A DNA stretch of 64,000 nt from Mycolicibacterium sp. BiH015 (GCF_027706845.1 NZ_JAQGCZ010000014.1:62001-126000); one strand, 5' to 3'. Positions 8,229 to 17,493 are shown, numbered from the stretch's first letter. The notes: generated by a model from the letters alone, not told the origin. Numbers and translations are program-made.

Positions 8229-9728
8229 ATGACCCCAGTAACCACACACACCACACCGACATTCGCCGAACTCGGCGTCCGCGACGAGATCGTGCGCGCC
8301 CTCGCCGAGAACGGCATCGAGCACGCCTTTGCTATCCAGGAGCTGACCCTTCCGCTCGCGCTGGCCGGCGACGATCTGATCGGCCAGGCCCGCACCGGTA
8401 TGGGCAAGACGTTCGCCTTCGGTGTTCCGCTGTTGCACCGGATCAGCACCGACACCGACCGCCCACTGACCGGCATCCCGCGGGCACTGGTCGTCGTCCC
8501 CACTCGTGAACTGTGCATTCAGGTACACGGCGACCTGGTCGCCGCGTCCAAGTACCTGAGCGCCGGCGACTCCCGCAAGCTGACGGTCACCGCGATCTAT
8601 GGCGGCCGCCCGTACGAACCGCAGATCGAGGCGCTGCAGAAGGGCGTCGACGTCGTCGTCGGCACGCCGGGTCGCCTCCTCGACCTCGCACAGCAGGGGC
8701 ACCTTCAGCTCGGTGGACTCAGCGTGCTGGTCCTCGACGAGGCCGACGAAATGCTCGACCTGGGCTTCCTGCCCGATATCGAGCGCATCCTCAAGCAGAT
8801 CCCGGACAAGCGCCAGGCCATGCTGTTCTCGGCGACCATGCCTGATCCGATCATCACGCTGGCCCGTACGTTCATGACGCAGCCGACGCACATCCGCGCC
8901 GAGGCCCCGCACTCGTCGGCCACCCACGACAGCACCGAACAGTTCGCCTACCGCGCGCACGCGCTCGACAAGGTCGAGATGGTCGCACGCATCCTGCAGG
9001 CCGAGGGCCGCGGGGCGACGATGATCTTCACCCGCACCAAGCGCACCGCGCAGAAGGTCGCCGACGAACTCGGCGAGCGCGGCTTCAAGGTCGGCGCCGT
9101 GCACGGTGATCTCGGCCAGGGCGCGCGTGAGAAGGCGCTCAAAGCGTTCCGTACCGGCGCTGTCGACGTCCTGGTGGCGACCGACGTGGCCGCACGCGGC
9201 ATCGACATCGACGACATCACCCACGTCATCAACTTCCAGATCCCCGAGGACGAGCAGTCCTATGTGCACCGCATCGGCCGCACCGGCCGCGCGGGTAAAA
9301 CAGGCATCGCCGTGACGCTGGTGGACTGGGACGAGCTGCCCCGCTGGGCGATGATCGACAAGGCGTTGGGCCTCGACACCCCCGAGCCGGCCGAGACGTA
9401 CTCCAGCTCGCCGCACCTTTACGAAGAGCTCAACATCCCGACCGACGCAGGCGGCTCCATCGCCAAGCCCGCGCGCACCGCCGAGAGGGAACCGCGCGAA
9501 CCGCGGGAGCCTCGCGAGAGGCCCGCGCGCAACCGTAACCGGCGCCGCACGCGCGGCGGCAAGTCCGTGACGGGACATCCCGAAGGCGCGCCCGAGCAGA
9601 CCGCCACCGACGATGCCGGCGCTGCCGGCCCGGACGCCGGCGACGGTGAGGCACGGCCGGCTCGCAGGCGCCGTCGCCGCCGGCCGAGCAAGGCGACGGC
9701 TGCAGGTCCGGCCGCGGGCACCAACTAA
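8229..9728 (+). CDS. rhlE: DEAD-box ATP-dependent RNA helicase
   Basis: A 499-residue DEAD-box helicase with the full motif set: Q motif (FAIQELTLPLAL), Walker A ARTGMGKT, PTREL, GTPGR, DEAD (VLDEADEML), SAT (FSATMP), then in domain 2 TDVAARGID and HRIGRTGRAGK. After about residue 410 comes a low-complexity tail rich in Arg/Glu/Pro and ending in a run of arginines, typical of RNA-binding tails of mycobacterial RhlE/CshA-like helicases. It acts in RNA unwinding, ribosome assembly or mRNA decay. Rv3212 follows after nine bases, suggesting cotranscription. The orthologue is Rv3211. Confidence 0.93.
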   Translation: MTPVTTHTTPTFAELGVRDEIVRALAENGIEHAFAIQELTLPLALAGDDLIGQARTGMGKTFAFGVPLLHRISTDTDRPLTGIPRALVVVPTRELCIQVHGDLVAASKYLSAGDSRKLTVTAIYGGRPYEPQIEALQKGVDVVVGTPGRLLDLAQQGHLQLGGLSVLVLDEADEMLDLGFLPDIERILKQIPDKRQAMLFSATMPDPIITLARTFMTQPTHIRAEAPHSSATHDSTEQFAYRAHALDKVEMVARILQAEGRGATMIFTRTKRTAQKVADELGERGFKVGAVHGDLGQGAREKALKAFRTGAVDVLVATDVAARGIDIDDITHVINFQIPEDEQSYVHRIGRTGRAGKTGIAVTLVDWDELPRWAMIDKALGLDTPEPAETYSSSPHLYEELNIPTDAGGSIAKPARTAEREPREPREPRERPARNRNRRRTRGGKSVTGHPEGAPEQTATDDAGAAGPDAGDGEARPARRRRRRRPSKATAAGPAAGTN

Positions 9729-9737
9729 CCGACTGCG

Positions 9738-10949
9738 TTGGTCAAACCCGAACGCCGCACTCGGGCGGATCTGATCGTCGCGGCCGCGATCGCCGGCGTG
9801 GTCATTCTCGTCGCGGCATTCGTGTGGTGGACCAGCGACGCAAGGGCGACGATCAGCAAGCCCGCCGCCGAGCCGGTGCCGAGCCTCAAACCTGCTGTCG
9901 CCGTACCGGATTCACTGAAACAGCTGTGGACCGCGCCCAGTGCGAAGACCACACAACCGCTCGTGGTCACCGGCGCCGTCGTCACCGGGGACGGGCGCGG
10001 CATGGAGGGGCGCGACCCCGCGACCGGCAAGACTCTGTGGAGCTATGCCCGCGACCTCGAGCTGTGCGGTGTCACGTGGGTCTACAACTACGCCGTGGCC
10101 GTCTATCCCGACGTACGCGGCTGTGGTCAGGTCAGCACCGTCGACGCCAAAACCGGTTTGCGCGGCCCCTCGCGGACAAGCTATTCCGACCGCCACGTCA
10201 CACTCTCCGCCGACGGCACCACCGTGCTGTCGGCCGGGGAGACGCGGCTGGAGATGTGGCGCTCGGACATGGTCCGGATGCTGAGCTACGGCGCCCTCGA
10301 CGCGCCGATCAAACCCGGTGTCCCGGCAACGCCGCTGTGCCGCTTCGTCTCTGCGGGTGCGAGCTCCAGCTCGGTGTCGGTGCTGGAGGCATGCAACAAC
10401 CAGGACCTGCGCCTGACGCTGCTGCGCCCATCCGACGAGGAGGACACCCCCGAAGTCAAATACGCCCAGCAGAAAGGCGTAGCCGACGGTTCAGGCGCTC
10501 GCGTGGTCGCAGTGACGGACTCGTTCACCGCACTCTATGTGCCCACCCCGAAGCCGCGTCTCGACGTCATCGACGACACCGGCGCCACTGTCGACACTAC
10601 GATCGTCGACGGACCGCCGGCCCCTGACGCGGTTGCCTCGCGGGCGGGTGACCTGATCACGTGGTGGACCGGCAAGGTCCTGATGGTGTTCGACGCCGAC
10701 AACCTGCAGTACAAATACACCGTCGCCCCGTCGGGAGACGACGCCCCGATCGGTCCGGCGACGGTGATGGCGGGCAAGTTGCTTGTGCCCGTCACCACGG
10801 GTTACGACGTCTTCGATCCGGCTACCGGTGCGGGCGACAAACACATTCCGCTACAACGCCCGGCCGTCGACGGCCCCGTCGTGCCCGCCGTCGCAGGCGC
10901 GACACTGCTGGAGCAGCGGGGCGGCGAACTCGTCGCGCTCGGGGCGTAG
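9738..10949 (+). CDS. membrane-anchored beta-propeller-like protein (Rv3212 type)
   Basis: 403 residues: a short basic N-terminus, one membrane helix (VAAAIAGVVILVAAFVWW, near 13-30), then an extracytoplasmic region with repeating strands of PQQ-propeller style (EGRDPATGKTLWSYARD, VSTVDAKTGLRG, LMVFDADNLQY, YDVFDPATGAGDKHI). The propeller suggests protein-protein interaction at the cell surface rather than catalysis; no enzyme motif is visible. TTG at 9738 lies nine bases past the rhlE stop. It converges on the ParA-like gene with a seven-base gap. Confidence 0.78.
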   Translation: MVKPERRTRADLIVAAAIAGVVILVAAFVWWTSDARATISKPAAEPVPSLKPAVAVPDSLKQLWTAPSAKTTQPLVVTGAVVTGDGRGMEGRDPATGKTLWSYARDLELCGVTWVYNYAVAVYPDVRGCGQVSTVDAKTGLRGPSRTSYSDRHVTLSADGTTVLSAGETRLEMWRSDMVRMLSYGALDAPIKPGVPATPLCRFVSAGASSSSVSVLEACNNQDLRLTLLRPSDEEDTPEVKYAQQKGVADGSGARVVAVTDSFTALYVPTPKPRLDVIDDTGATVDTTIVDGPPAPDAVASRAGDLITWWTGKVLMVFDADNLQYKYTVAPSGDDAPIGPATVMAGKLLVPVTTGYDVFDPATGAGDKHIPLQRPAVDGPVVPAVAGATLLEQRGGELVALGA

Positions 10950-10956
10950 CCCTGGG

Positions 10957-11760
10957 CTACACCTCCGGGGTGAACGTCGCCAGCGCTTTGCCGCTCTTCC
11001 AGTGCTTGAGCAGTGCCGACGCGAACTCCCGGTAGGCCACCGCGCCCTTGTTCTTGCGGCCGGTCAGCACCGACGCCCCGGAGGCGCTGGCCTCGGCGAA
11101 GCGCACGGTCCGCGGGATCGGCGGGGCGAGCACCGGCAGGTTGTAGCGATCGACCACGTCGAACAACACATCCCTGCTGTGGGTGGTGCGCGAATCGTAG
11201 AGTGTCGGCAGCGCACCCAGAAGTTTCAGATTCGGATTCGTGATCGCCTGCACGTCGGAGACCGTGCGCAAGAACTGCCCGACGCCTCGGTGTGCGAGCG
11301 TCTCGCACTGCAGCGGCACGACGACCTCATCGGCGGCGGTCAGCCCGTTGAGCGTCAGAACGCCCAGTGACGGCGGGCAGTCGATGATCACGACGTCGAA
11401 GTCGGCGCTCACCTTGTCGAGCGCGCGCTTGAGCGCATGCTCGCGGCCGGCGCGCATCAGCAGCATCGCCTCGGCCCCCGCCAGGTCGATGTTGGCGGGC
11501 AGCAACGTCATGCCCTCGGGTGTCTGCACGAGGGCGGCGTCGGGCTCCACGTCACCCAGCAGTACTTCGTGCACCGAGACCGGCAGTTTGTCCGGGTCGT
11601 GACCCAGGGAGAACGTCAACGAGCCCTGCGGGTCGAGGTCGACGAGCAACACCTTCTTGCCCTGCTCGACCATCGCCGCACCCAACGACGCCACCGTCGT
11701 CGTCTTGGCGACCCCACCCTTCTGATTGGCGACCGCCAGTACTCGCGTCACATTTCCCAT
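10957..11760 (-). CDS. ParA/Soj-family ATPase (Rv3213c type)
   Basis: 267 residues of a MinD/ParA ATPase. The deviant Walker A reads KGGVAKTT near residues 14-21, with LLVDLDPQGS and VVIIDCPPSLG as A' and B motifs. It lacks a partner ParB here, so it is an orphan, unlike the chromosomal parAB at the origin. A role in positioning a protein complex or DNA is inferred from the family. ATG at 11760 (MGNVTRVLAV) is chosen; an in-frame GTG three codons later is possible. It is divergent from gpm2. Confidence 0.85.
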   Translation of the reverse strand: MGNVTRVLAVANQKGGVAKTTTVASLGAAMVEQGKKVLLVDLDPQGSLTFSLGHDPDKLPVSVHEVLLGDVEPDAALVQTPEGMTLLPANIDLAGAEAMLLMRAGREHALKRALDKVSADFDVVIIDCPPSLGVLTLNGLTAADEVVVPLQCETLAHRGVGQFLRTVSDVQAITNPNLKLLGALPTLYDSRTTHSRDVLFDVVDRYNLPVLAPPIPRTVRFAEASASGASVLTGRKNKGAVAYREFASALLKHWKSGKALATFTPEV

Positions 11761-11853
11761 TCTGAAGCCCGTTCTGCCATCGTGTTGTCCTCCCCTGGTC
11801 ATCTTCGCCCGCGAACGCCGCGGGAACCGAGGCGTACGGCAGAATCGACTGTT

Positions 11854-12465
11854 GTGGGCCTCCTGCAGCACCGACTGATCCTGCTTCGGCACGGCGAAAC
11901 AGAATGGTCGAAGTCGGGCAAGCATACGAGCCGTACCGAACTCGAGCTCACCGAGCATGGCCGGGTTCAAGCCGAAGCCGCGGCAGACACGCTCAAGCAG
12001 ATGCAACTCGACGACCCCTACGTGATCAGCAGCCCTCGTGTACGCGCCTCGACCACCGCCGAGCTGGCGGGCTTGACCGTCGACGAGGTCAGTCCGTTGA
12101 TCAGCGAATGGGACTACGGCGACTACGAAGGCACCACCACGGAGGAGATCCGCAAGGCCGTACCCAACTGGCTGGTGTGGACCCACGGCTGCCCCGGCGG
12201 CGAGACCTCCGCCCAAGTCTGCGAGCGCGCCGACCGCGCCATCGAGGTGGCGTTGCAGCACATGCAATCCCGCGACGTGGTGTTCGTCGGGCACGGTCAC
12301 TTCTCTCGCGCGGTGATCACCCGGTGGATCGAGCAGCCGGTTTACGAGGGAATCCGCTTCGCGATGCCGGCCGCGTCCCTCGCAGTCTGCGGCTTCGAAC
12401 ACGGCGTTCGTCAGCTCAGCGCGCTGGCGCAGACCGGCCATCCCAATCCCGCCGTGTCGACGTGA
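11854..12465 (+). CDS. gpm2: histidine phosphatase (phosphoglycerate mutase-like), Gpm2/Rv3214 type
   Basis: 203 residues of the histidine-phosphatase superfamily. The catalytic RHGE motif sits at residues 12-15 (His13), and the second histidine is in VFVGHGHFSR. The M. tuberculosis orthologue Rv3214 was annotated as a phosphoglycerate mutase but characterised as a phosphatase, which fits its small size. GTG at 11854 gives the same length as the orthologue. Its stop overlaps the entC start (GTGA), so the two are translationally coupled. A role in isochorismate or siderophore metabolism is only suggested by this pairing. Confidence 0.88.
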   Translation: MGLLQHRLILLRHGETEWSKSGKHTSRTELELTEHGRVQAEAAADTLKQMQLDDPYVISSPRVRASTTAELAGLTVDEVSPLISEWDYGDYEGTTTEEIRKAVPNWLVWTHGCPGGETSAQVCERADRAIEVALQHMQSRDVVFVGHGHFSRAVITRWIEQPVYEGIRFAMPAASLAVCGFEHGVRQLSALAQTGHPNPAVST

Positions 12466-13559
12466 CCCGCGAGCCGACCTTCGTCCTGGACGGCCCCGAC
12501 GGGGTGATCGTCGGCGAGGGTGTACACACTGCGTTCCCACACATCGCCGATGCGCGCGCCGCGCTCGCCTCGCACAGCACCCCGATCATTGTGGGCGCCT
12601 TGCCTTTCGACCTCGCCAAGCCGGCAGCCCTGATCCGGCCCCAGGCGGTGCGGTTCGCCGATGGGCTACCCGATTGGCCGCTGCGCGAGATGCCGGCGGT
12701 CCAGATCGCGGCGACCACGCCGGACGCCGACGAACATCGTCGCCGTATCGGCGCGGCGTTGGCCCGGCTACGCGATCCGGCTGATGACCTGCACAAGGTG
12801 GTGCTGGCCCGCGCCCTACGGCTGGCGGCCGACGGGCGCCTGGATGCGCGGACCCTACTGCACCGGCTCGCAGCGAAGGACGCCCAGGCCACCAAGTACC
12901 TCGTCGATCTGTCGGCGGCCGGCGACGGTTACTCCGGCACCATCCTGGTGGGGGCGAGCCCCGAACTTCTGGTGGCCCGGCACGGTCAGCAGGTCCTCTG
13001 CCGCCCGTTCGCAGGCTCGGCCCCCCGGCTGGCCGACCCCGAGGCCGACGCGGCGAGCGGTGCCGCCCTCGCCGAATCGCAGAAGAACCGCCACGAACAT
13101 CAGTTGGTGGTCGACGCGCTGCGGACCGCTCTCGAACCGTTGTGCACCGAGCTGCAGGTTGCCGAAAATCCGCAGCTCACCAAGACGGCAGCCGTCTGGC
13201 ATCTCTACACCCCGATCACCGGGCAGCTCCGCGAAAAATCCATCACCGCACTGGATCTGGCCGTCGCGCTGCATCCGACCCCCGCGGTGGGCGGCTCACC
13301 GACCGATCAGGCCGTCGCGGTGATCGAGGACATCGAGGGCGACCGCGGGTTCTATGCGGGCACCGTCGGCTGGTGCGACCAGCGCGGCGACGGCCGGTGG
13401 GTGGTGTCGATCCGGTGCGCGCAGCTTTCCGCCGACCGGCGCACCGCCACGGCCCATTCCGGCGGTGGCATCGTGGCCGAATCCGACCCCGGCGAGGAAG
13501 TCGATGAGACCACGACGAAGTTCCGCACGATCCTGTCGGCCCTGGGAGTGGAGGGATGA
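12462..13559 (+). CDS. entC: isochorismate synthase-like enzyme
   Basis: A 365-residue chorismate-binding enzyme of the isochorismate synthase/anthranilate synthase I/salicylate synthase superfamily. Conserved family segments are KVVLARALRL, GASPELLVARHGQQVLCRPFAGSAPR, the HLYTPITGQL strand, HPTPAVGGSP and RGFYAGTVGW. It converts chorismate to isochorismate, a branch point for menaquinone or salicylate. GTG at 12462 overlaps the gpm2 stop, and its own stop overlaps the GNAT start, giving a tight three-gene operon. The orthologue is Rv3215. Without the mycobactin genes nearby, a menaquinone role is at least as likely. Confidence 0.88.
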   Translation: MTREPTFVLDGPDGVIVGEGVHTAFPHIADARAALASHSTPIIVGALPFDLAKPAALIRPQAVRFADGLPDWPLREMPAVQIAATTPDADEHRRRIGAALARLRDPADDLHKVVLARALRLAADGRLDARTLLHRLAAKDAQATKYLVDLSAAGDGYSGTILVGASPELLVARHGQQVLCRPFAGSAPRLADPEADAASGAALAESQKNRHEHQLVVDALRTALEPLCTELQVAENPQLTKTAAVWHLYTPITGQLREKSITALDLAVALHPTPAVGGSPTDQAVAVIEDIEGDRGFYAGTVGWCDQRGDGRWVVSIRCAQLSADRRTATAHSGGGIVAESDPGEEVDETTTKFRTILSALGVEG

Positions 13560-14080
13560 GCGTGCAGGGTGAGCGAAGCGACGGGGAAGGCATCCTGATC
13601 CGTCCCGTCCGTCGCGGGGACGAAGCCGAATTGACGGCCATGATCCACGAGCTGGCCGAATTCGAGAACGCCTCCGCCGAATGCACCGTCACCGAAAGCC
13701 AATTGGGCAAAGCACTTTTCGGACCAGAGCCCGCCGTGTTCGGACACCTCGTGGAGGTCGACGGACGCCCGGCCGCAGCGGCCCTGTGGTTCCGCAACTT
13801 CTCGACCTGGGACGGCGTGGCGGGCATCTATCTGGAAGATTTGTTCGTCCGCCCGCAGTTTCGGAGGCGTGGCCTGGCCCGCAAGCTGCTCGCGACGCTG
13901 GCCGCCGAATGCGTCGAGCGTGGCTATTCGCGCCTGAGCTGGGCCGTCCTGGACTGGAACGTCAATGCGATCGCCCTGTACGACGGTGTCGGCGGAAAGC
14001 AGCAGAGCGAATGGATCACCTATCGGGTGTCAGGACCGGACTTGTCCGAGTTGGCGTCCGAACTCGCGTCCGGTACCTGA
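13556..14080 (+). CDS. GNAT-family N-acetyltransferase (Rv3216 type)
   Basis: A 174-residue GNAT domain protein. The acetyl-CoA motif A is IYLEDLFVRPQFRRRGLARKLLATLA (near 93-118), with the RxxGxA pyrophosphate loop intact, and motif B contains LSWAVLDWNVNAIALYDGVGG. The sequence resembles the spermidine/small-molecule acetyltransferase branch, but the substrate is unknown. The start overlaps the entC stop (ATGA). The last 61 bases overlap the 3' end of the convergent membrane-protein gene, so the two mRNAs would be antisense there. Confidence 0.85.
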   Translation: MSVQGERSDGEGILIRPVRRGDEAELTAMIHELAEFENASAECTVTESQLGKALFGPEPAVFGHLVEVDGRPAAAALWFRNFSTWDGVAGIYLEDLFVRPQFRRRGLARKLLATLAAECVERGYSRLSWAVLDWNVNAIALYDGVGGKQQSEWITYRVSGPDLSELASELASGT

Positions 14081-14457
14081 GTCAGCCAGTGCAGCCCTGA
14101 CGGGCTGAACAAGAGTGCGAGCACCGTAACGGCCGTCGCGGCCACCACCACGGCGATGCCCAGCCAGCCGGAGCCGAAGACGTACCAGGCGACGCCCAGC
14201 AGCACCAGGTTGGCGAAAACGGCGATACCCCTGCCCCATCGGCGACCGGTCCACAGCGCCCACCCTGCCGCGGCCACACCGGAGCCCATGATCGCGAACC
14301 AGCCTGCCGTGCCGTATCCACTGATCGCGATCTCGCGATGCCCCGCCGCTTCGCGCACGACGAGGACCACCGCCATCGCGATCGCCAGAAGCCCCTCCAC
14401 CGCCGCGATCCCGCCTGCGATCCGCACCGGGCGGGGCGCCATCGGGTGAGACGTCAC
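14020..14457 (-). CDS. small integral membrane protein (Rv3217c type)
   Basis: A 145-residue hydrophobic protein with four predicted membrane helices (about 12-35, 48-68, 75-95, 97-117) and a polar C-terminal tail. No enzymatic motif. The positional orthologue is Rv3217c. Its ATG overlaps the aroQ stop (ATGA), so it is now the last cistron of the aroQ-qsuB unit. Because M. tuberculosis keeps the gene without those neighbours, the coupling probably arose when the catabolic block was inserted. Confidence 0.72.
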   Translation of the reverse strand: MTSHPMAPRPVRIAGGIAAVEGLLAIAMAVVLVVREAAGHREIAISGYGTAGWFAIMGSGVAAAGWALWTGRRWGRGIAVFANLVLLGVAWYVFGSGWLGIAVVVAATAVTVLALLFSPSGLHWLTQVPDASSDANSDKSGPDTR

Positions 14458-14897
14458 TGCGAGAGCCTGTCCGCCAGGTATCGCACCGCCATCTCATAAC
14501 CCAGTGGGCCTGCGCCGGCCACCACCATCTCCGCGACCGCCGACACATACGAGTGGTGCCGAAACTGTTCGCGGGCATGGATATTGCTCAGATGCACCTC
14601 GGCGACCGGCAGGGCGACCGAACGCAGCGCATCCGCGATCGCCACCGAGGTGTGGCTGTAGGCGGCCGGGTTGATGACGATGCCCACGCAGTCGGTGCGT
14701 GCCTCGTGGATGGCGTCGACCAGCACACCCTCGTGATTGCTCTGCACCGCGCGGACCTTCAGGCCCACCTCTGCGGCGACCTGCTCCACGCGCTTGTCGA
14801 TCTCGGGCAGCGTCGTGGACCCGTACACCTCGGGCTGCCGGGTGCCGAGCAGGTTCAGGTTGGGCCCGTTGAGGATGAGCAATCGGCGTTCGGTCAC
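14454..14897 (-). CDS. aroQ: type II 3-dehydroquinate dehydratase, probably catabolic
   Basis: A 147-residue type II dehydroquinase with the signature NGPNLNLLGTRQPEVYG (the Tyr is catalytic), INPAAYSHTSVA and VHLSNIHARE (the His is catalytic). It interconverts 3-dehydroquinate and 3-dehydroshikimate. It lies nine bases downstream of the dehydroshikimate dehydratase gene and beside quinate/shikimate transport and dehydrogenase genes, so it most likely serves quinate breakdown (QsuC role). The biosynthetic copy would be expected in the usual aro operon elsewhere. GTG at 14897. Confidence 0.92.
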   Translation of the reverse strand: MTERRLLILNGPNLNLLGTRQPEVYGSTTLPEIDKRVEQVAAEVGLKVRAVQSNHEGVLVDAIHEARTDCVGIVINPAAYSHTSVAIADALRSVALPVAEVHLSNIHAREQFRHHSYVSAVAEMVVAGAGPLGYEMAVRYLADRLSQ

Positions 14898-14906
14898 CGT
14901 TGTAAC

Positions 14907-16721
14907 CTACCGGCTGCGACCGGCACAGCTCCTCTGCGCAGCCAACCGGATCGGGGCGTTGTCCACGCCGTAGCCGTCGTAGTGCCCGAAGCGCTGCACG
15001 AACTCGAAGAAGACCGACCCGACTGTGCGGGTGTAGAAGTGGACGAAGTGGCCGTCGGGACTGCGGTCGTAGAGCAGGTTGAGCGCGCGCAGTTCGGCGA
15101 CTTCCTCGACGCCCAGACCGAATCGACCGTGCAGATAGTCGTAGTAGTTGTCCGAAACGGGCAGGAAGTGCAGGCCGCGCGCGGCGGCGGCGCGTGCCAG
15201 ACCGACCACATCCGAGCAGGCGAACGCGACGTGTTGAGCCATGCCGCGCCCGTCCAGGACATGGGGGGCGACGTTGAGCGGCAACCGGATCGCGCCGTCG
15301 GCGGTGCGCATCACCTGACTGCGCACCAGGCCAGTCGGCCCTGGCACCTCGGCGGGCGCGTCGGGGGTCAGGCCGAAGACGCTCGTCAGAAACAGAACCG
15401 CATCCTCGGCGGTCTGCCATGGCTGGGTCAGGTTGACGTGGTCGATCACCTCGACAGGTGAGTGGGCGTTGGGCATCCCGGACTCGAATTCGCTCACCCA
15501 CGCCGGAGCATCGTGTGTCTCGGTGATCCAGAAGAACTCGGTGCCGTCGGGCGCGACAGCGGCGCCGAAAGGTTGTTCGGAGGCGTACGTGCGACGGAAC
15601 GCCGTCGGAGCCATCAATTCGGCAGCACGAGCCGATGTGGCCGCGGCGTCAGGCACCTGCAATCCGACGGCCGCGACGTGAGGCTCGCGGTCACGGGCCT
15701 GCTGTTCGTTCAGGACGACGCGGGCACTGCCGGCCGACCACAACGACACCGGCTTGGTGCGGTGGCGGCCACGCATCGCAAAACCCAGCTGGCTCAACAG
15801 AACCTCGACTTCGCTGGTGTCCTCGGCTTTGAGTTCGACGAAGTCGAAGGCCGTCGCCGGCTTGGCTGCCGCGAGCGTCGTCAGTTCGGGCCGCCACCCT
15901 TCTGGATTGGCTGCTGCCACCTTGTCCTGTAGCCACAGCAGCGAACGCAGGGCGTGCACGGCAGTGTGGCTGGGGTCGGTCTGACGGAACGTGTCGTTGA
16001 AGACCTCCAGTGACAGCGGTCCGTCGTACCCCGTCTCGAGGACGCAGGTGACGAAGCGTGTCAGGTCGAAAGCGCCTTCGCCGGGGAACAGGCGGTGGTG
16101 GCGGCTCCAGGACAGTACGTCCATCGACACGGCGGCGGCGTCGGCCAGCTGCAGGTAGAAGATCTTGTCTGCCGGGATGTCGGCGATGGCCGACGGGTCG
16201 TGAGCCCGGGAGAGCACATGGAAGCTGTCCAGGCAGACCCCGACGGCAGGATGGTCGGCGAGTTCGGCGATACGCCACGCCCGCCGGTAGTCGTCGACGA
16301 ATCGGCCCCAGGCCAGTGCCTCGAACGCAATGCGGATGCCGTAGCTCTGCGCAAGTTCACCGATGCGACGGAGTTGATCCGCGGATACCTCGTCGGAGTC
16401 GACGGTGGCGGTCGCGACGTTGCTGCACACGAGGACGGTGCCGATGCCGAGGCGCGCAGCGGTGGCGAACGTGGCGGCCGCGCGCCGAAGATTGTCATCG
16501 AAAACGTCTTCGTCGACGCCTTCGAGATCTCGCAGCGGTTGGTAGAGGTCCAATGTGAGCCCGAGGCGGGCAGCCAGGGCGCGGATCTCTTCGGGCGAGT
16601 GGTCTCCGGCGATCAGATCGGGCTCGAAAATCTCGACCCCGTCGAAGCCCGCTGCCGCGCAGGCGTGCAGCTTCTCCGCCAGTGAGCCGGACAGTGAAAC
16701 GGTCGCGATCGAGGTCTTCAT
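14907..16721 (-). CDS. qsuB: 3-dehydroshikimate dehydratase (two-domain QsuB type)
   Basis: About 604 residues in two domains. The N-terminal xylose-isomerase-like TIM barrel (about 1-290) shows the metal-site strands IAFEALAWG, CLDSFHV, YLQLADA and LSLEVFND. The C-terminal VOC/hydroxyphenylpyruvate-dioxygenase-like domain (about 300-600) has DHVNLTQP, QHVAFACSD and VFFEFVQRFGHYDGYG. This layout matches bacterial QsuB/QuiC enzymes that dehydrate 3-dehydroshikimate to protocatechuate. The C-terminal domain is not expected to act as a dioxygenase. ATG at 16721 is taken as start (GTG at 16724 is possible). A TetR operator-like palindrome and a TACATT -10 lie within about 25 bases, so the mRNA may be leaderless. 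Confidence 0.9.
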   Translation of the reverse strand: MKTSIATVSLSGSLAEKLHACAAAGFDGVEIFEPDLIAGDHSPEEIRALAARLGLTLDLYQPLRDLEGVDEDVFDDNLRRAAATFATAARLGIGTVLVCSNVATATVDSDEVSADQLRRIGELAQSYGIRIAFEALAWGRFVDDYRRAWRIAELADHPAVGVCLDSFHVLSRAHDPSAIADIPADKIFYLQLADAAAVSMDVLSWSRHHRLFPGEGAFDLTRFVTCVLETGYDGPLSLEVFNDTFRQTDPSHTAVHALRSLLWLQDKVAAANPEGWRPELTTLAAAKPATAFDFVELKAEDTSEVEVLLSQLGFAMRGRHRTKPVSLWSAGSARVVLNEQQARDREPHVAAVGLQVPDAAATSARAAELMAPTAFRRTYASEQPFGAAVAPDGTEFFWITETHDAPAWVSEFESGMPNAHSPVEVIDHVNLTQPWQTAEDAVLFLTSVFGLTPDAPAEVPGPTGLVRSQVMRTADGAIRLPLNVAPHVLDGRGMAQHVAFACSDVVGLARAAAARGLHFLPVSDNYYDYLHGRFGLGVEEVAELRALNLLYDRSPDGHFVHFYTRTVGSVFFEFVQRFGHYDGYGVDNAPIRLAAQRSCAGRSR

Positions 16722-16727
16722 CACAGC

Positions 16728-16747
16728 AATGTACCAATTAGTTCATT
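16728..16747. promoter_or_regulatory. probable TetR operator O1 (qsuB/tetR divergent region)
   Basis: AATGTAC and GTTCATT form an imperfect inverted repeat around CAATTA. The block ACCAATTAGTTCATTA matches ACCAGTTAGTACATTA at the second site (17528-17550) at 14 of 16 positions. It lies directly upstream of the qsuB start and contains a TACATT -10-like hexamer on the minus strand. Confidence 0.6.
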
Positions 16748-16799
16748 ATGACGGAAGGGTGCGATCCGGATCGGGGGCCGGACAGTAAGCTCTGCCAAC

Positions 16800-17447
16800 G
16801 TGGCCGCCAAGCCGAAAGCCGAACTCCTCCGCGATGCCGAGCGCACCCGCGCCGAGCTGCTCGCCGTGGCCACCGAGGTGTTCGCCGAGTCGGGATACTC
16901 CGGGGCGCGCGTGGACGAGATCGCCGAGCGGACCCGCACCACGAAGCGGATGATCTACTACTACTTCGGCGGCAAAGAGCAGCTCTACCTGGCCGTGCTG
17001 GAGAATGCCTACCGCGGGATCCGCGATGCCGAGCAGAAGCTCACGGTGGATCACTCCAATCCGGTCGAGGCGATCCGCCGTCTCGCCGAGGTCACGTTCG
17101 ACCACCACATCGCGCATGACGCCTTCATCCGCCTGGTGTCGATCGAGAACATCCACCGCGGGGAGTTCATCAGCCGCCTGTCCTCGCTGCGCGAACTGTC
17201 GGCACCGGCCACCTCGTTGCTCGACACGATCCTGCGCGACGGCAGGGAAGCCGGCGTATTCCGTGCCGACGTCGCACCGCTTGACGTACATATCGTGATC
17301 AGCTCGTTCTGCGTGTTCCAGGTCGCCAACCGCTACACCTTCGGCTTCCTCTTCGACATCGACCTCGCCGACATCTCGCAGCGCGCTCACCTGCGCCGGA
17401 TGATCGGCGACGTGGTCGTCGGCTGGCTGACCACCCCCGCTCGCTGA
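16800..17447 (+). CDS. TetR-family regulator of the quinate/shikimate block (inferred)
   Basis: 215 residues with an N-terminal helix-turn-helix (ARVDEIAERTRTTKRMIYYYFGGKEQLY, near 36-63) and a C-terminal domain of the TetR_C type ending in WLTTPAR. It is transcribed divergently from qsuB and upstream of the dehydrogenase and importer genes. Matching palindromes lie in front of both transcription units, so it most likely represses them and perhaps itself until a hydroaromatic ligand binds. In Corynebacterium the comparable genes use a LysR-type activator, so this is a different wiring. Start GTG 16800. Confidence 0.85.
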   Translation: MAAKPKAELLRDAERTRAELLAVATEVFAESGYSGARVDEIAERTRTTKRMIYYYFGGKEQLYLAVLENAYRGIRDAEQKLTVDHSNPVEAIRRLAEVTFDHHIAHDAFIRLVSIENIHRGEFISRLSSLRELSAPATSLLDTILRDGREAGVFRADVAPLDVHIVISSFCVFQVANRYTFGFLFDIDLADISQRAHLRRMIGDVVVGWLTTPAR

Positions 17448-17493
17448 CCCCTGGCGTCCGGCCCGTCCATATGGGGCCGGTCACACCCACCCC

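Noticed and set aside
8220..9578. Long open frame opposite rhlE (about 450 codons)
   Set aside because: Lies wholly antisense to a clear DEAD-box gene; composition is typical of GC-rich shadow frames and no family is recognisable.
14907..16721. 4-hydroxyphenylpyruvate dioxygenase
   Set aside because: Only the C-terminal half resembles it; the N-terminal sugar-isomerase-like barrel and the neighbours identify a QsuB-type dehydroshikimate dehydratase.
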